DNA of 64,000 bases from an uncultured Clostridia bacterium (GTDB lineage Bacteria > Bacillota > Clostridia > Christensenellales > Borkfalkiaceae). The stretch covers positions 1 through 64,000 of the forward strand of contig CANRDY010000002.1 in assembly GCA_947629515.1 (NCBI GenBank), in the 5' to 3' direction. A model generated the notes under the pieces. It was given only the letters and a program-made list of their open reading frames with translations, was not told the origin of the DNA and searched no databases. The position numbers were made by a program, and so were the translations under genes. Below, piece after piece: positions 16,712-24,441 of this stretch (within the stretch, counting starts at the first letter, position 1; each line of letters starts with the position of its first letter).

Positions 16712-16731
16712 GGAGCGACATAAGGCACTGT
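16712..16731 (+). repeat. Direct repeat GGAGCGAYATAAGGCACTGT, right copy
   Basis: GGAGCGACATAAGGCACTGT, the partner of 16313-16332. Confidence 0.8.
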
Positions 16732-16761
16732 TCGCGGGCGTAAAAAATTTTCTTAATACAC

Positions 16762-16790
16762 TTGACAAATAAAAAAGAATATCGTAAAAT
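16762..16790 (+). promoter_or_regulatory. Sigma-A promoter of a short rightward RNA
   Basis: TTGACA (16762-16767), 17 bases, TAAAAT (16785-16790). The nearest terminator is about 80 bases past the predicted start, so it should make a small RNA. Confidence 0.82.
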
Positions 16791-16796
16791 AAAATC

Positions 16797-16877
16797 ACAA
16801 AGGGGAACCCAAAGCGGTTGACCTCGACTAAATTAAAAAATAACCGTCAACTGTCAACTATCGGCGGTTATTTTTTT
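16797..16877 (+). ncRNA. Candidate small RNA, convergent with the 35-residue ORF
   Basis: Predicted from a consensus promoter (16762-16790) and a strong terminator (16835-16877). No open frame with a ribosome-binding site lies in it. It starts with AAAGGGGAACCC, carries GCGGTTGACCTC (also present, inverted, in the leader of the opposing mRNA), and overlaps the 3' end of that mRNA by about 40 bases. A regulatory antisense role is inference. Confidence 0.55.
16835..16877. terminator. Bidirectional terminator shared by two convergent small transcripts
   Basis: AAAAAATAACCG (16835-16846) pairs with CGGTTATTTTTT (16865-16876), with A/T runs on both sides. The loop holds GTCAACTGTCAAC. The minus-strand stop codon of the 35-residue ORF lies inside the stem. 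Confidence 0.85.
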
Positions 16878-16975
16878 GTTCGCTTAATGGCTATGTACTC
16901 GACTTCGTCGAGCAACAGCTCAAGCTGTTTGAGAAGCTCGCAGAGTTGCGATACTAATTCGCTAAACTCGGTCAT
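16868..16975 (-). CDS. 35-residue amphipathic peptide, candidate small toxin
   Basis: A small open frame with unusually strong expression signals. Promoter at 17080-17109 (minus strand), a leader of about 97 bases, a perfect AAAGGAGGTGA ribosome-binding site 5 bases from ATG 16975, and a stop inside a terminator. The peptide is MTEFSELVSQLCELLKQLEL followed by a Leu/Glu stretch and a basic end (KRTKK). It looks like one amphipathic leucine-rich helix, not a hydrophobic membrane span. The leader contains hairpin 17040-17057 and ACCTCC, which could pair with the ribosome-binding site. I do not recognise the family. The layout with a convergent short RNA resembles type I toxin-antitoxin loci; function is unproven. 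Confidence 0.6.
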   Translation of the reverse strand: MTEFSELVSQLCELLKQLELLLDEVEYIAIKRTKK

Positions 16976-17025
16976 AAGCCTCACCTCCTTTGAAAGAAAA
17001 TAGTTCTCACCATTTTCCCCCTTGG

Positions 17026-17037
17026 GAGGTCAACCGC
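17026..17037 (-). repeat. Right copy of inverted repeat GCGGTTGACCTC
   Basis: GCGGTTGACCTC lies at 16814-16825 on the plus strand and at 17037-17026 on the minus strand, within longer similar contexts (AAGGGGaAcCC...). Both small transcripts therefore carry the same motif near their 5' ends. Confidence 0.8.
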
Positions 17038-17079
17038 CTGCAAGGATTCCCCCTTGCTTCGAAAATTAATATTAAGGTA

Positions 17080-17109
17080 AGTATAAACCCTCTTGTCGTA
17101 ATTTGTCAA
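17080..17109 (-). promoter_or_regulatory. Promoter of the 35-residue ORF
   Basis: On the minus strand TTGACA (17109-17104), 18 bases, TATACT (17085-17080), or TTATAC with a 17-base spacer. Confidence 0.75.
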
Positions 17110-17120
17110 GAGGTTTTTTT
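17089..17120 (+). terminator. Rightward intrinsic terminator
   Basis: CCTCTTG (17089-17095), 11-base loop, CAAGAGG (17107-17113), then seven T's. It insulates the small-RNA module from downstream DNA and overlaps the -35 box of the opposing promoter. Confidence 0.85.
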
Positions 17121-17224
17121 ATTGTTATGTAATATGCGTGCGTTACTGTTCCCCCAAAAAACACTGCGGAAACAAAAAATAAACGGCAAAATTAATAAAT
17201 TTGCAAGTTTTTTTCAAAAAAGTA

Positions 17225-17253
17225 TTGAAATTTTCATAATTACGTTGTATAAT
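17225..17253 (+). promoter_or_regulatory. Sigma-A promoter of the giant surface-protein gene
   Basis: TTGAAA (17225-17230), 17 bases, TATAAT (17248-17253). The predicted start is near 17260, giving a structured leader of about 160 bases. Confidence 0.82.
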
Positions 17254-17261
17254 GTCAGTAC

Positions 17262-17396
17262 ACTATATTTATAGTGAAAACGATTTTAATAATAAAACCC
17301 GCCCGCGGGCGGTTGCGCTTTCACGGTGAAAGCGCAACCATATCAATTTAACAGCTAAATAAAACGGGCGAATTTTCGCCCGTTTAGTCTTTTTTG
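17262..17396 (+). promoter_or_regulatory. Structured leader with attenuator-like terminator
   Basis: Four stems follow the predicted transcript start: CACTATA/TATAGTG (17262-17277), the palindrome CCGCCCGCGGGCGG (17299-17312), GGTTGCGCTTTCAC/GTGAAAGCGCAACC (17311-17339) and AAACGGGCGAA/TTCGCCCGTTT (17362-17385) followed by AGTCTTTTTT. CGCCCG of the palindrome could pair with CGGGCG of the last stem and undo it. This suggests attenuation of the downstream gene; the signal sensed is unknown. Confidence 0.55.
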
Positions 17397-17422
17397 TCGT
17401 TTATTAAATTACGGTGAGAAGT

Positions 17423-20400
17423 ATGCAAAAGATCAAAAAGTCAGTTATATCATTAATATTATCGCTAATTTCGGCTGTGCTCGTTCTCGGCGCGGCTTTA
17501 ATTTCTTTTCCCAAAAACGTTTCGGCAATGACCTCAACGAGCACTGTGACCGTTGGCGGCGGTGTTGACCTTGCGGGAACCAATGGCGGCATAAACGCAA
17601 CAGTCTTAAATGATTTGTATACTAAACTCACTACGGGTAGCGGTCAGCCCGCGACCCTCGACGGCTTAAAACAACTTGCAAATACAGCGGCGAGCACGTC
17701 TACCGGAAAGTGGTATGCGGGTTATACGGCAAAGGAAATAAGCGCGAAAGCGGGCGGGGATTTGATAATCAATTTCGGCGGTCTAAATTGGACTGTCGTT
17801 TTTCTGTCTGAGGATCGCAACGGCGACCCCGTGGCAACTTTATGGCTTATGGATCGTATTTTGGGATACGATAAAATTCAGTGGAACACTTGGTACGGGG
17901 CGCAAACCGCAAATAAAATTAAATATCCTTCAAGTATGTATTCCGTAAGTAACGCCAGAGCCGCTCTCAATTTAGGAACTCAGGTTGTTTCTTACTCGGG
18001 TGCAAATGGGGGTACGCCTACAGACGCTCAGCTCAGTTTAAGCACAAACGTTAAACTCTCTTCAACCAAAACCGTAAGCGGTCAGCAAACGGACAGCCCT
18101 TTTGCGCCTTTTACTATGACTGACGAACAACTTTCGGGCACAAGCAAAAAAAGTCTTATGAAGTACTTAGATATGCCCTATCTCATCGAATATCAAGAGA
18201 AAGAAAGTTGGATATATCAAGGTGATAAAAATATAAATTTGCCGGGTTCTTCGTACGGCTATCCCGAAACGGCAGCAGGCAGTTATCCTACCTTAAATAG
18301 AAATGGTTATGTTGAAAACAATGACCACAATGGCAATTTCGATTTCAATTCATATTCGTTAATTGATTATCTTATTAACCAAGGCGCGATAGCAAGTCGT
18401 ACGCTAGCCACTAATGCACATAATTCTGCAAATGGGAGAAATACATATGTTGCGGCTAATATGCAGAGCGACCTTTCGTCTCTCAACATTTACAACGGCG
18501 GTGCCGCCGCGGGTGAAAAGTGGAAAACCACCGAAGAACTGATAGCTGACGGAGCTATGGATACAATACGCGGTTGGGTCGACGGCGAGAGCTGGGCGTT
18601 CGATACCTTATGGCTTCCGTCGGTTGAAGAATACGGTTGGGCGGATACAACACCAAAAACAAACGTTACCAATACCATTTGGGGAACTTCACTCAATCAA
18701 CGCACAACGTCGGACAATGCGGCATGGACGAGAAATAGCGGATATAATGGCACAGATTTCATTCCCGCTATGCTTGCAAACGGTGCAGGGTCTAACAAAA
18801 CGAAGGCAACAGATGAATACGCTCTTCGCCCCGCGCTTCACCTAAATCTTAAACTTGCGGAAGAGCACGCAGGCTCGTTTGTACCCGAAGCCCAAAATTC
18901 CGCGATGGTTTACACGGCTATGGAGCAGGAGTTCACGTTCAAGAATTTTGCGACTGACTATGTTAAGTTTGTGAAATCGGAGCGTAACGGAACGGCGGAA
19001 AAAGTCGGAACGTTCGACCAAGACAGCGGTAAATTCAAAGCGACCGAAAGCGGTACATATACGCTGACTTTTGAACCGCAGACGGGGCATAGCTGGAACG
19101 ACACCGACACTACCGAAGAGCGAACAATGACGGTGACAATCACCCCCGCCGAGATAACGGTCGATTTCAGTAAGGGCAACGGGTTCGGCATAGACAATGT
19201 TTTCGAGTATCAGACCAATAAAGATTCACCCGACGAGTACGCCGTAAAACACGCCCTCAAATTCCCCGACAGCGAGTATTCAAAGGATACAAGGCAAATC
19301 ATTTCGCTGTGCCCTGCCGCTACCGACGACGACAAAGAGTCGGTTCGTATCTTCTACATAGTCGTAACGCACGACGAAAACGCGCACGGTTCGTTTGATG
19401 TAACAGCCAACACTCCCTCGGAAAGCGACCCGAATTGGGAAGAGTACGACGTAAATAAAGCCAATTTGAACGTTTCCGATCCCGGCGGTTACTGCGTTTA
19501 TTTTAAGATCGTCGCCAACAACCATCATTTAAAGGAAATAGGTCATTTTTCGGTTCACATTGCAACAGAAACTTTGGTAATAGACGCGTCTGTTACGCTT
19601 CCTAACAAGGTCTACGGTTCAGCCCCGCACACGCAAGCCGATCTTATCGACCTGATAACAATTACCAGCATAACCGATCAAAAGACGGGCGAAGAACGCC
19701 TTGATAAGCTCGATAAAAGCAAGTTCAGGTTCTATTTCAAAAAGGACGGCACGGAGTTCCACACGTCCGACGACGGCGGTTCGTCGGCGGCAAAGTGGGA
19801 CGCGGGCATATACGATCTGTGGGTGAGATATATCGAACCGGGCAAGGAGAACTTTATCCACTTCGAGTGGAAGAACGGTCGCCCCAAGTTCACGATAGAC
19901 CCCTTAGAGGTCGAGGTGGAGTGGAAAGGCAACCCTAAAAAAGATGACGAGGACGAGTGGAAAGCATATCAGGCGCAAGCCTCTGATTCCAACCCGTTGA
20001 CTGACGACGAGTTCGGTTGGGTTTACGACGGTGAAGAGCACTGCCCCACGGCTACGTTCAAAGACGTAAACGGCGATTCTCAAACTTTGACCGTAACGGG
20101 CGGGCAGAGCGAAGCGAACGACGTTGGCGAGACATACACGGCAAAAGCCGAAAAATACAGCAATAACTACACTTTCAAAGCAAATACCGACGAGCAGAAG
20201 TTCTCCGTTCACAAGGCAAAGAACGAGTGGACGGGGCAGTATCGCCGCCGCGGCTGGGCGATAGGCGGCACGCCTTCGGACGAAACCAAGCCCACGGCAA
20301 AATTCGGCACGCCGAAGATAGATTATTATCTTGACGAAGCCCGCGAAAGCCAGCTTTTCACGGGGCTTTGGACGGAATTTACCGAAAACACAACAATATA

Positions 20401-21877
20401 CGTGCGCGCGACGGTTGAGGACGATTTTAACTACGACGGGCTTGACAGCATAGATCTGCCCGATCAAACGCGCTATTCATTCACGCTTACGAAGTGCGAC
20501 CAACATTCGCCCACGACAACGGAGTATTTGCACGACGCCGACGGGCATTGGCTTGAATGTTCGAAATGCGGGAGCAGATACAACGAGGACGATCACACCC
20601 CCGCGGGCAGTTATTTCAGCGACGACAACCGACATTGGCAAAAGTGTTCGGTCTGCGGCGAAGATTGCGGCTTTGATACGCACGATCTGCAACCCACCGA
20701 TACGTGGGAAGTTCAGTCCACATGCGAGCAGGACGGCATGCGCATTTATAAGTGCGCCTGCGGCAAGAGCGAAGTTCGCAATGTGGGAAAATCGAATCAC
20801 GTTGCAGACGAAGAGTGGCACAGCGACGGCAACACGCATTGGCACGAGTGCACCGCGTGCGGCACGCATATGGACGAACAAGACCACGATCAGGTCGACA
20901 TTCCCGCAAAAGATCCCACTTGCCTTATCGACGGCAACACCAAGGGCGTGGAGTGCTCGGTTTGCAAAAAGGTTTTAATACCCACGACCGTGCGCCCGCA
21001 CAGAGGTCACCAGTACGACGAAGCCGATTTGCACGTTATTAAAGCCGCAACATGCGACGTTGCGGGCGAGGGCGAGGCGAACTGCACGGTGTGCGGCGAA
21101 CCGTTCCCCGTGACTATCGAGGCAAAGGGTCACACGGGCGTGGAGCACCCCGCGGTTGAACCCACGGCGACCACGGCGGGAAACATTCAGTATTGGGAAT
21201 GTTCGGTTTGCCATAAACTTTTCAACACGTCCGAGTGCGCTATCGGCGCGGAAATAACCCGCGAAAGCACGATCCTTCCCGCGTTGGGAATGAGCGGCGG
21301 CAACGCCGAGGGCAGCGGCGGAGTTGCTGGCAACGGCGAAGACGTGGGCAATTTCTTACGTGATAATTGGTGGTGGATAGTTCTGATCGTCGCCGTGCTG
21401 TTGCTTATTATAATTCTGTTTATGGTTATTTCCACGCTCAACAATCGCCGCCGCGAGCGGTTACAGCGTGAACGCGAACTCGAACGCGACCGACAGTTCG
21501 ACGCGCTTTTGAAAATGCAGATGATGCACTACGGCTTCGGCGCGGGAGGCTTTGCGGGAGGAACGGTGCAAGACGGCGCAACGCCCGTTGAGGGGCAAGC
21601 CCCCGCACAGCTTCCCTACTCGCAGGAGATGATAGACGTTGCGGTTGCGGCGGCGTTGTCCGCGATGAGTCATATGAACGCGCAGGCGCACCCCGACGAC
21701 GGTGCGCATACCGAAGCACCCGCCGAACAGCCCCGTCCCGCCCGTCGTTCGACTTCTTCCGAATCGTCCGACAGCGACGGCTTCTACGACGACTACGACC
21801 CCAATTCCGATAACGGAAACGGCGGAAGCGGAAGTGGCGGCAACGGCGGCGGAAGCGGAAACGGTGGCAAGCCGTAA
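17423..21877 (+). CDS. Giant cell-surface protein: DUF6273-like, MBG-like and CxxC-repeat domains
   Basis: About 1,484 residues, exported and membrane-anchored. A signal helix (about residues 7-27) ends in NVSA. Residues about 80-475 resemble DUF6273 (LNWTVVFL..., ending YALRPALHLNL). Several beta-sandwich, MBG-like segments follow (ITPAEITVDF, KVYGSAPHTQADLI, VYDGEEHCPTATFKDVNG). Residues about 1030-1290 hold seven CxxC modules with HW/H spacing (HWLECSKCG, HWQKCSVCG, HWHECTACG, YWECSVCHK), typical of gut Clostridia surface proteins and possibly metal binding. A helix at about 1314-1338 precedes a basic RRRERLQRERELERDR stretch and a Gly/Ser/Asn tail. ATG 17423 is preferred over GTG 17414, which lies in the ribosome-binding site. 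No sortase motif. Role, perhaps adhesion, is inferred. Confidence 0.85.
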   Translation: MQKIKKSVISLILSLISAVLVLGAALISFPKNVSAMTSTSTVTVGGGVDLAGTNGGINATVLNDLYTKLTTGSGQPATLDGLKQLANTAASTSTGKWYAGYTAKEISAKAGGDLIINFGGLNWTVVFLSEDRNGDPVATLWLMDRILGYDKIQWNTWYGAQTANKIKYPSSMYSVSNARAALNLGTQVVSYSGANGGTPTDAQLSLSTNVKLSSTKTVSGQQTDSPFAPFTMTDEQLSGTSKKSLMKYLDMPYLIEYQEKESWIYQGDKNINLPGSSYGYPETAAGSYPTLNRNGYVENNDHNGNFDFNSYSLIDYLINQGAIASRTLATNAHNSANGRNTYVAANMQSDLSSLNIYNGGAAAGEKWKTTEELIADGAMDTIRGWVDGESWAFDTLWLPSVEEYGWADTTPKTNVTNTIWGTSLNQRTTSDNAAWTRNSGYNGTDFIPAMLANGAGSNKTKATDEYALRPALHLNLKLAEEHAGSFVPEAQNSAMVYTAMEQEFTFKNFATDYVKFVKSERNGTAEKVGTFDQDSGKFKATESGTYTLTFEPQTGHSWNDTDTTEERTMTVTITPAEITVDFSKGNGFGIDNVFEYQTNKDSPDEYAVKHALKFPDSEYSKDTRQIISLCPAATDDDKESVRIFYIVVTHDENAHGSFDVTANTPSESDPNWEEYDVNKANLNVSDPGGYCVYFKIVANNHHLKEIGHFSVHIATETLVIDASVTLPNKVYGSAPHTQADLIDLITITSITDQKTGEERLDKLDKSKFRFYFKKDGTEFHTSDDGGSSAAKWDAGIYDLWVRYIEPGKENFIHFEWKNGRPKFTIDPLEVEVEWKGNPKKDDEDEWKAYQAQASDSNPLTDDEFGWVYDGEEHCPTATFKDVNGDSQTLTVTGGQSEANDVGETYTAKAEKYSNNYTFKANTDEQKFSVHKAKNEWTGQYRRRGWAIGGTPSDETKPTAKFGTPKIDYYLDEARESQLFTGLWTEFTENTTIYVRATVEDDFNYDGLDSIDLPDQTRYSFTLTKCDQHSPTTTEYLHDADGHWLECSKCGSRYNEDDHTPAGSYFSDDNRHWQKCSVCGEDCGFDTHDLQPTDTWEVQSTCEQDGMRIYKCACGKSEVRNVGKSNHVADEEWHSDGNTHWHECTACGTHMDEQDHDQVDIPAKDPTCLIDGNTKGVECSVCKKVLIPTTVRPHRGHQYDEADLHVIKAATCDVAGEGEANCTVCGEPFPVTIEAKGHTGVEHPAVEPTATTAGNIQYWECSVCHKLFNTSECAIGAEITRESTILPALGMSGGNAEGSGGVAGNGEDVGNFLRDNWWWIVLIVAVLLLIIILFMVISTLNNRRRERLQRERELERDRQFDALLKMQMMHYGFGAGGFAGGTVQDGATPVEGQAPAQLPYSQEMIDVAVAAALSAMSHMNAQAHPDDGAHTEAPAEQPRPARRSTSSESSDSDGFYDDYDPNSDNGNGGSGSGGNGGGSGNGGKP

Positions 21878-21926
21878 ATTGGCGGAATGGTTAATATGGG
21901 GTGAGAAAAAATTGTGTTAATATTTA

Positions 21927-21956
21927 TGCGCGCGGGCGTTTCAACGCCCGCGCGCA
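21927..21956. terminator. 14-bp GC hairpin after the surface-protein gene
   Basis: TGCGCGCGGGCGTT-TC-AACGCCCGCGCGCA, perfect, 50 bp past the stop, followed by ATTATTCTT. Related to 16676-16703. Confidence 0.7.
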
Positions 21957-21992
21957 ATTATTCTTAATCCATAGCCACCCCCACCTTTAATT

Positions 21993-22020
21993 CCTCCCCC
22001 TCCGCAAGCGGAGGGGGAGG
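21993..22020. repeat. C-rich/G-rich hairpin repeat, copy 3
   Basis: CCTCCCCCTCCGC-AA-GCGGAGGGGGAGG, a perfect 13-bp stem, matching the unit at 152-180. The rest of 21878-22115 shows no gene. Confidence 0.75.
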
Positions 22021-22115
22021 GGGGCTTTCTTTAAATAATATTCCCCCCTCGCCCGCCCCCATAAACTTTTCAACTTTTTTCACAAGCATTTTATCTTTAT
22101 TTTGCTTTTACTTGT

Positions 22116-22144
22116 TTGACAAATTCCCGCCGTTAATATATCAT
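22116..22144 (+). promoter_or_regulatory. Promoter of lspA, close to the start codon
   Basis: TTGACA (22116-22121), 17 bases, TATCAT (22139-22144). Transcription would begin around 22150-22152, at the ATG itself (22153), so the mRNA may be leaderless. Confidence 0.65.
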
Positions 22145-22152
22145 ATAAAGGT

Positions 22153-22953
22153 ATGAAAAAAGGCAAATTAAAGCCTCAATTCGGGGTCAAAAGCATAATA
22201 CTTATTGTCGTGTGCGCTTTGCTCATCACCGCCGACCTTGTTACAAAAGGTCTTGAAGAGGCGTTTAATTGGCAACTGCGCATAATCCCCGGTTGGATCG
22301 AAATCTGGGGCAATATCCGCAACCCCGGCTGCGCTTTCAGCTTCCTCGACAACAGCCCCTACGGTCAGCCCGTGCTCATAACCTTGACCGTCATAATGCT
22401 GTTGATTCTCATTTTTGCCTTTATCTTCGTCCCCCAACGGTTCACCGTGCTCAAAGTCGCCATTTCCATTGTAACGGCGGGCGCGGTCGGCAACCTCGTG
22501 GACAGGTGCGCCTTTTTGCAGGTGCGCGATTTTATCGGTTTGAATATGCTTTTCAACGGCGGTCTTGTCTACTGCAACCTCGCCGATTTCTGGATAGTCA
22601 TCGGCGCGGCTCTCGCCGTGATCGACTTGCTTTTTTTGAACGAATGGGCGGTTTTTCCGCTCACTATGAAGGCGCAGGAAGCTCAGAAAAAACGCCGTCA
22701 GGCAGAAAAGGACGAAGAGGAGGGAATAACCCGCGCCTCGGAGGAAGGATCGGACGACGACGGGTTCAACGACAATTTTAACGGCGAACCTGCCCCCGAG
22801 CCGATTGAAAACCCCGACGGAACTTCTGATTGCGTTGCGCCCGACGCCGTTCCCCAAAGCAGCAAAGACGGCGGCGATATCAACAGCGCAAACGGCGAAA
22901 CGAACGACAACGCGGGCAACGGCACGAACGGCAACGCCGACGGTTCGGAGTGA
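22153..22953 (+). CDS. lspA: Signal peptidase II with long acidic tail
   Basis: Cleaves lipoprotein signal peptides at the membrane. Four hydrophobic segments fall within residues 1-175. The catalytic aspartates are D117 in GNLVDRCAF and D145 in CNLADFWIVIG; RNPGCAFSF (56-64) is the conserved block before them. Family members usually end near 160-170 residues. Here about 90 further residues form a disordered Glu/Asp/Asn/Gly-rich tail, which is unusual. The gene precedes rluD by 12 bp, the classic Firmicutes lspA-rluD pair. It lacks a usable ribosome-binding site and may be translated from a leaderless mRNA. The SBP lipoprotein at 30310 would be a substrate. Confidence 0.95.
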   Translation: MKKGKLKPQFGVKSIILIVVCALLITADLVTKGLEEAFNWQLRIIPGWIEIWGNIRNPGCAFSFLDNSPYGQPVLITLTVIMLLILIFAFIFVPQRFTVLKVAISIVTAGAVGNLVDRCAFLQVRDFIGLNMLFNGGLVYCNLADFWIVIGAALAVIDLLFLNEWAVFPLTMKAQEAQKKRRQAEKDEEEGITRASEEGSDDDGFNDNFNGEPAPEPIENPDGTSDCVAPDAVPQSSKDGGDINSANGETNDNAGNGTNGNADGSE

Positions 22954-22965
22954 CTCGGCGGCAAT

Positions 22966-23886
22966 ATGGAAGAGCTGATTTTTACCGCCGAAAGCGACTA
23001 TAAACGCGCAGACATTGCGGTCAGCGGCGCGCTTGCGGACCGCACGCGCTCGTCCGTGAAAAAGCTGTTCGACGGCGGTTTGGTTGAAATCAACGGCAAA
23101 GCGGCAAAGTCCGCCGCGCCCGTAAAGCGGGGCGACGTGATAAAGGTAAAACTGCCCGAAGCCGTCGCGTGCGAGGCAAAGCCCGAGGATATTCCGCTCG
23201 ATATAGTTTACGAGGACGGCGACTTAGCCGTTATCAACAAGCCGCAGGGAATGACCGTCCATGCGGGCAACGGCAACTACGAGGGCACGCTCGTCAACGC
23301 GCTTTTGTATAATCTGGAAAGTCTGAGCGGCATTAACGGCGTTATCCGCCCGGGCATAGTTCACCGCATTGATAAGGATACTTCGGGGCTTTTGGTCGTT
23401 GCAAAGAACGACGCGGCGCACCTCAGCCTTTCTTCGCAGATAGAAAAAAAGACTTGCCGAAGAACCTATATCGCCCTTTTAGAGGGCATTTTGAAGCCCG
23501 CAAGCGGCACGGTGACGACTTATATAGGGCGCGATCCCAAAAATCGAGTCAAAATGGCGGTGGTAGAACCCGAAAGGGGCAAGATAGCCATAACCGACTA
23601 CGCCGTGCTCAAAACCTACGCCGAGGGCTACACGCTGTGCCGATTCGATCTGCACACGGGCAGAACTCATCAGATACGCGTGCACGCCCGCTACCTCGGT
23701 CACCCCGTTGTGGGCGACGCGACCTACGGCATAAAAAAGCAAAAGTTCAACCTTGCGGGTCAGCTTTTGCACGCGTGGCGGCTCACGTTCACGCACCCGA
23801 CGACGGGCGAGGAAATGACGTTCGAAGCGCCTTTGCCCGATTACTTTACAAAAGTTCTTTCAAAACTCACCGAAAACGAGGGTTGA
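22966..23886 (+). CDS. RluA/RluD family pseudouridine synthase
   Basis: Isomerises uridine to pseudouridine in rRNA. The 306 residues begin with an S4-like RNA-binding domain (about 12-65, RTRSSVKKLFDGGLVEINGK), then the catalytic domain with INKPQGMTVHAG, the catalytic HRIDKDTSGLL (D136) and RTHQIRVHARYLGHPVVGD. The arrangement behind lspA is that of Bacillus ylyB, so large-subunit helix 69 modification is likely, but substrate positions cannot be read from sequence. Length is normal. It ends the lspA operon; about 200 bp of AT-rich sequence without features follows. Confidence 0.92.
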   Translation: MEELIFTAESDYKRADIAVSGALADRTRSSVKKLFDGGLVEINGKAAKSAAPVKRGDVIKVKLPEAVACEAKPEDIPLDIVYEDGDLAVINKPQGMTVHAGNGNYEGTLVNALLYNLESLSGINGVIRPGIVHRIDKDTSGLLVVAKNDAAHLSLSSQIEKKTCRRTYIALLEGILKPASGTVTTYIGRDPKNRVKMAVVEPERGKIAITDYAVLKTYAEGYTLCRFDLHTGRTHQIRVHARYLGHPVVGDATYGIKKQKFNLAGQLLHAWRLTFTHPTTGEEMTFEAPLPDYFTKVLSKLTENEG

Positions 23887-24086
23887 AAAATTAAAGCGCG
23901 AACCCGTTACAATGTCAAAGCGTTATAGTGTGAACCGTAAAAGCGCGATCGTTCACTCGGGCATTCGGGTTCAAAAATAATGCGCTCATACGTTTTCGGT
24001 TCGACCCGTAAAACTTAACTCGGATCGAAACGCTGCAAAGCATTAAGATAAAAACGCCGCAAAGCGTTGAAATAAAGGAGAATATT

Positions 24087-24428
24087 ATGGCAAAGAAAAA
24101 ATCGACGGAAGCAAAACAGAGGACCGATTTAACAAAGTTCTGTGCGTTTTGGAGCGTTGCCATCTCGGCTGTTATGTACATTTGCAGCGGTATTATCGCG
24201 CTTGTGCAAAAAGCTCTTAATATGCTCGACGGCGCGACGGGCGACGCGCTCACCCGCGTGTGCGGCATATTGGTATTTTTGGGTAATATCGCGCTGGTCA
24301 TTGCGATAGGGCTTCCCGCGCACGGCTATGTACGCGGCAAGTCCAAGGGCTGGAAGGTGTTTTATTGGATAGCGATGATAGTGTTCGCGCTCGGCATCGT
24401 GTTCAACGTTATTCCCAATTTAATGTGA
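24087..24428 (+). CDS. Small membrane protein of unknown function
   Basis: A 113-residue protein I do not recognise. A charged Lys/Thr-rich N-terminus (about 1-18) is followed by three hydrophobic segments: about 19-41 (FWSVAISAVMYICSGIIALV), 58-78 (VCGILVFLGNIALVIAIGLP) and 89-110 (VFYWIAMIVFALGIVFNVIP). The ATG follows AAGGAG, 7 bases off, so translation looks real. It lies 13 bp before der and in the same direction, so may be cotranscribed with der-plsY. No motif indicates a function. Confidence 0.75.
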   Translation: MAKKKSTEAKQRTDLTKFCAFWSVAISAVMYICSGIIALVQKALNMLDGATGDALTRVCGILVFLGNIALVIAIGLPAHGYVRGKSKGWKVFYWIAMIVFALGIVFNVIPNLM

Positions 24429-24441
24429 TTTTTTGTGAACT

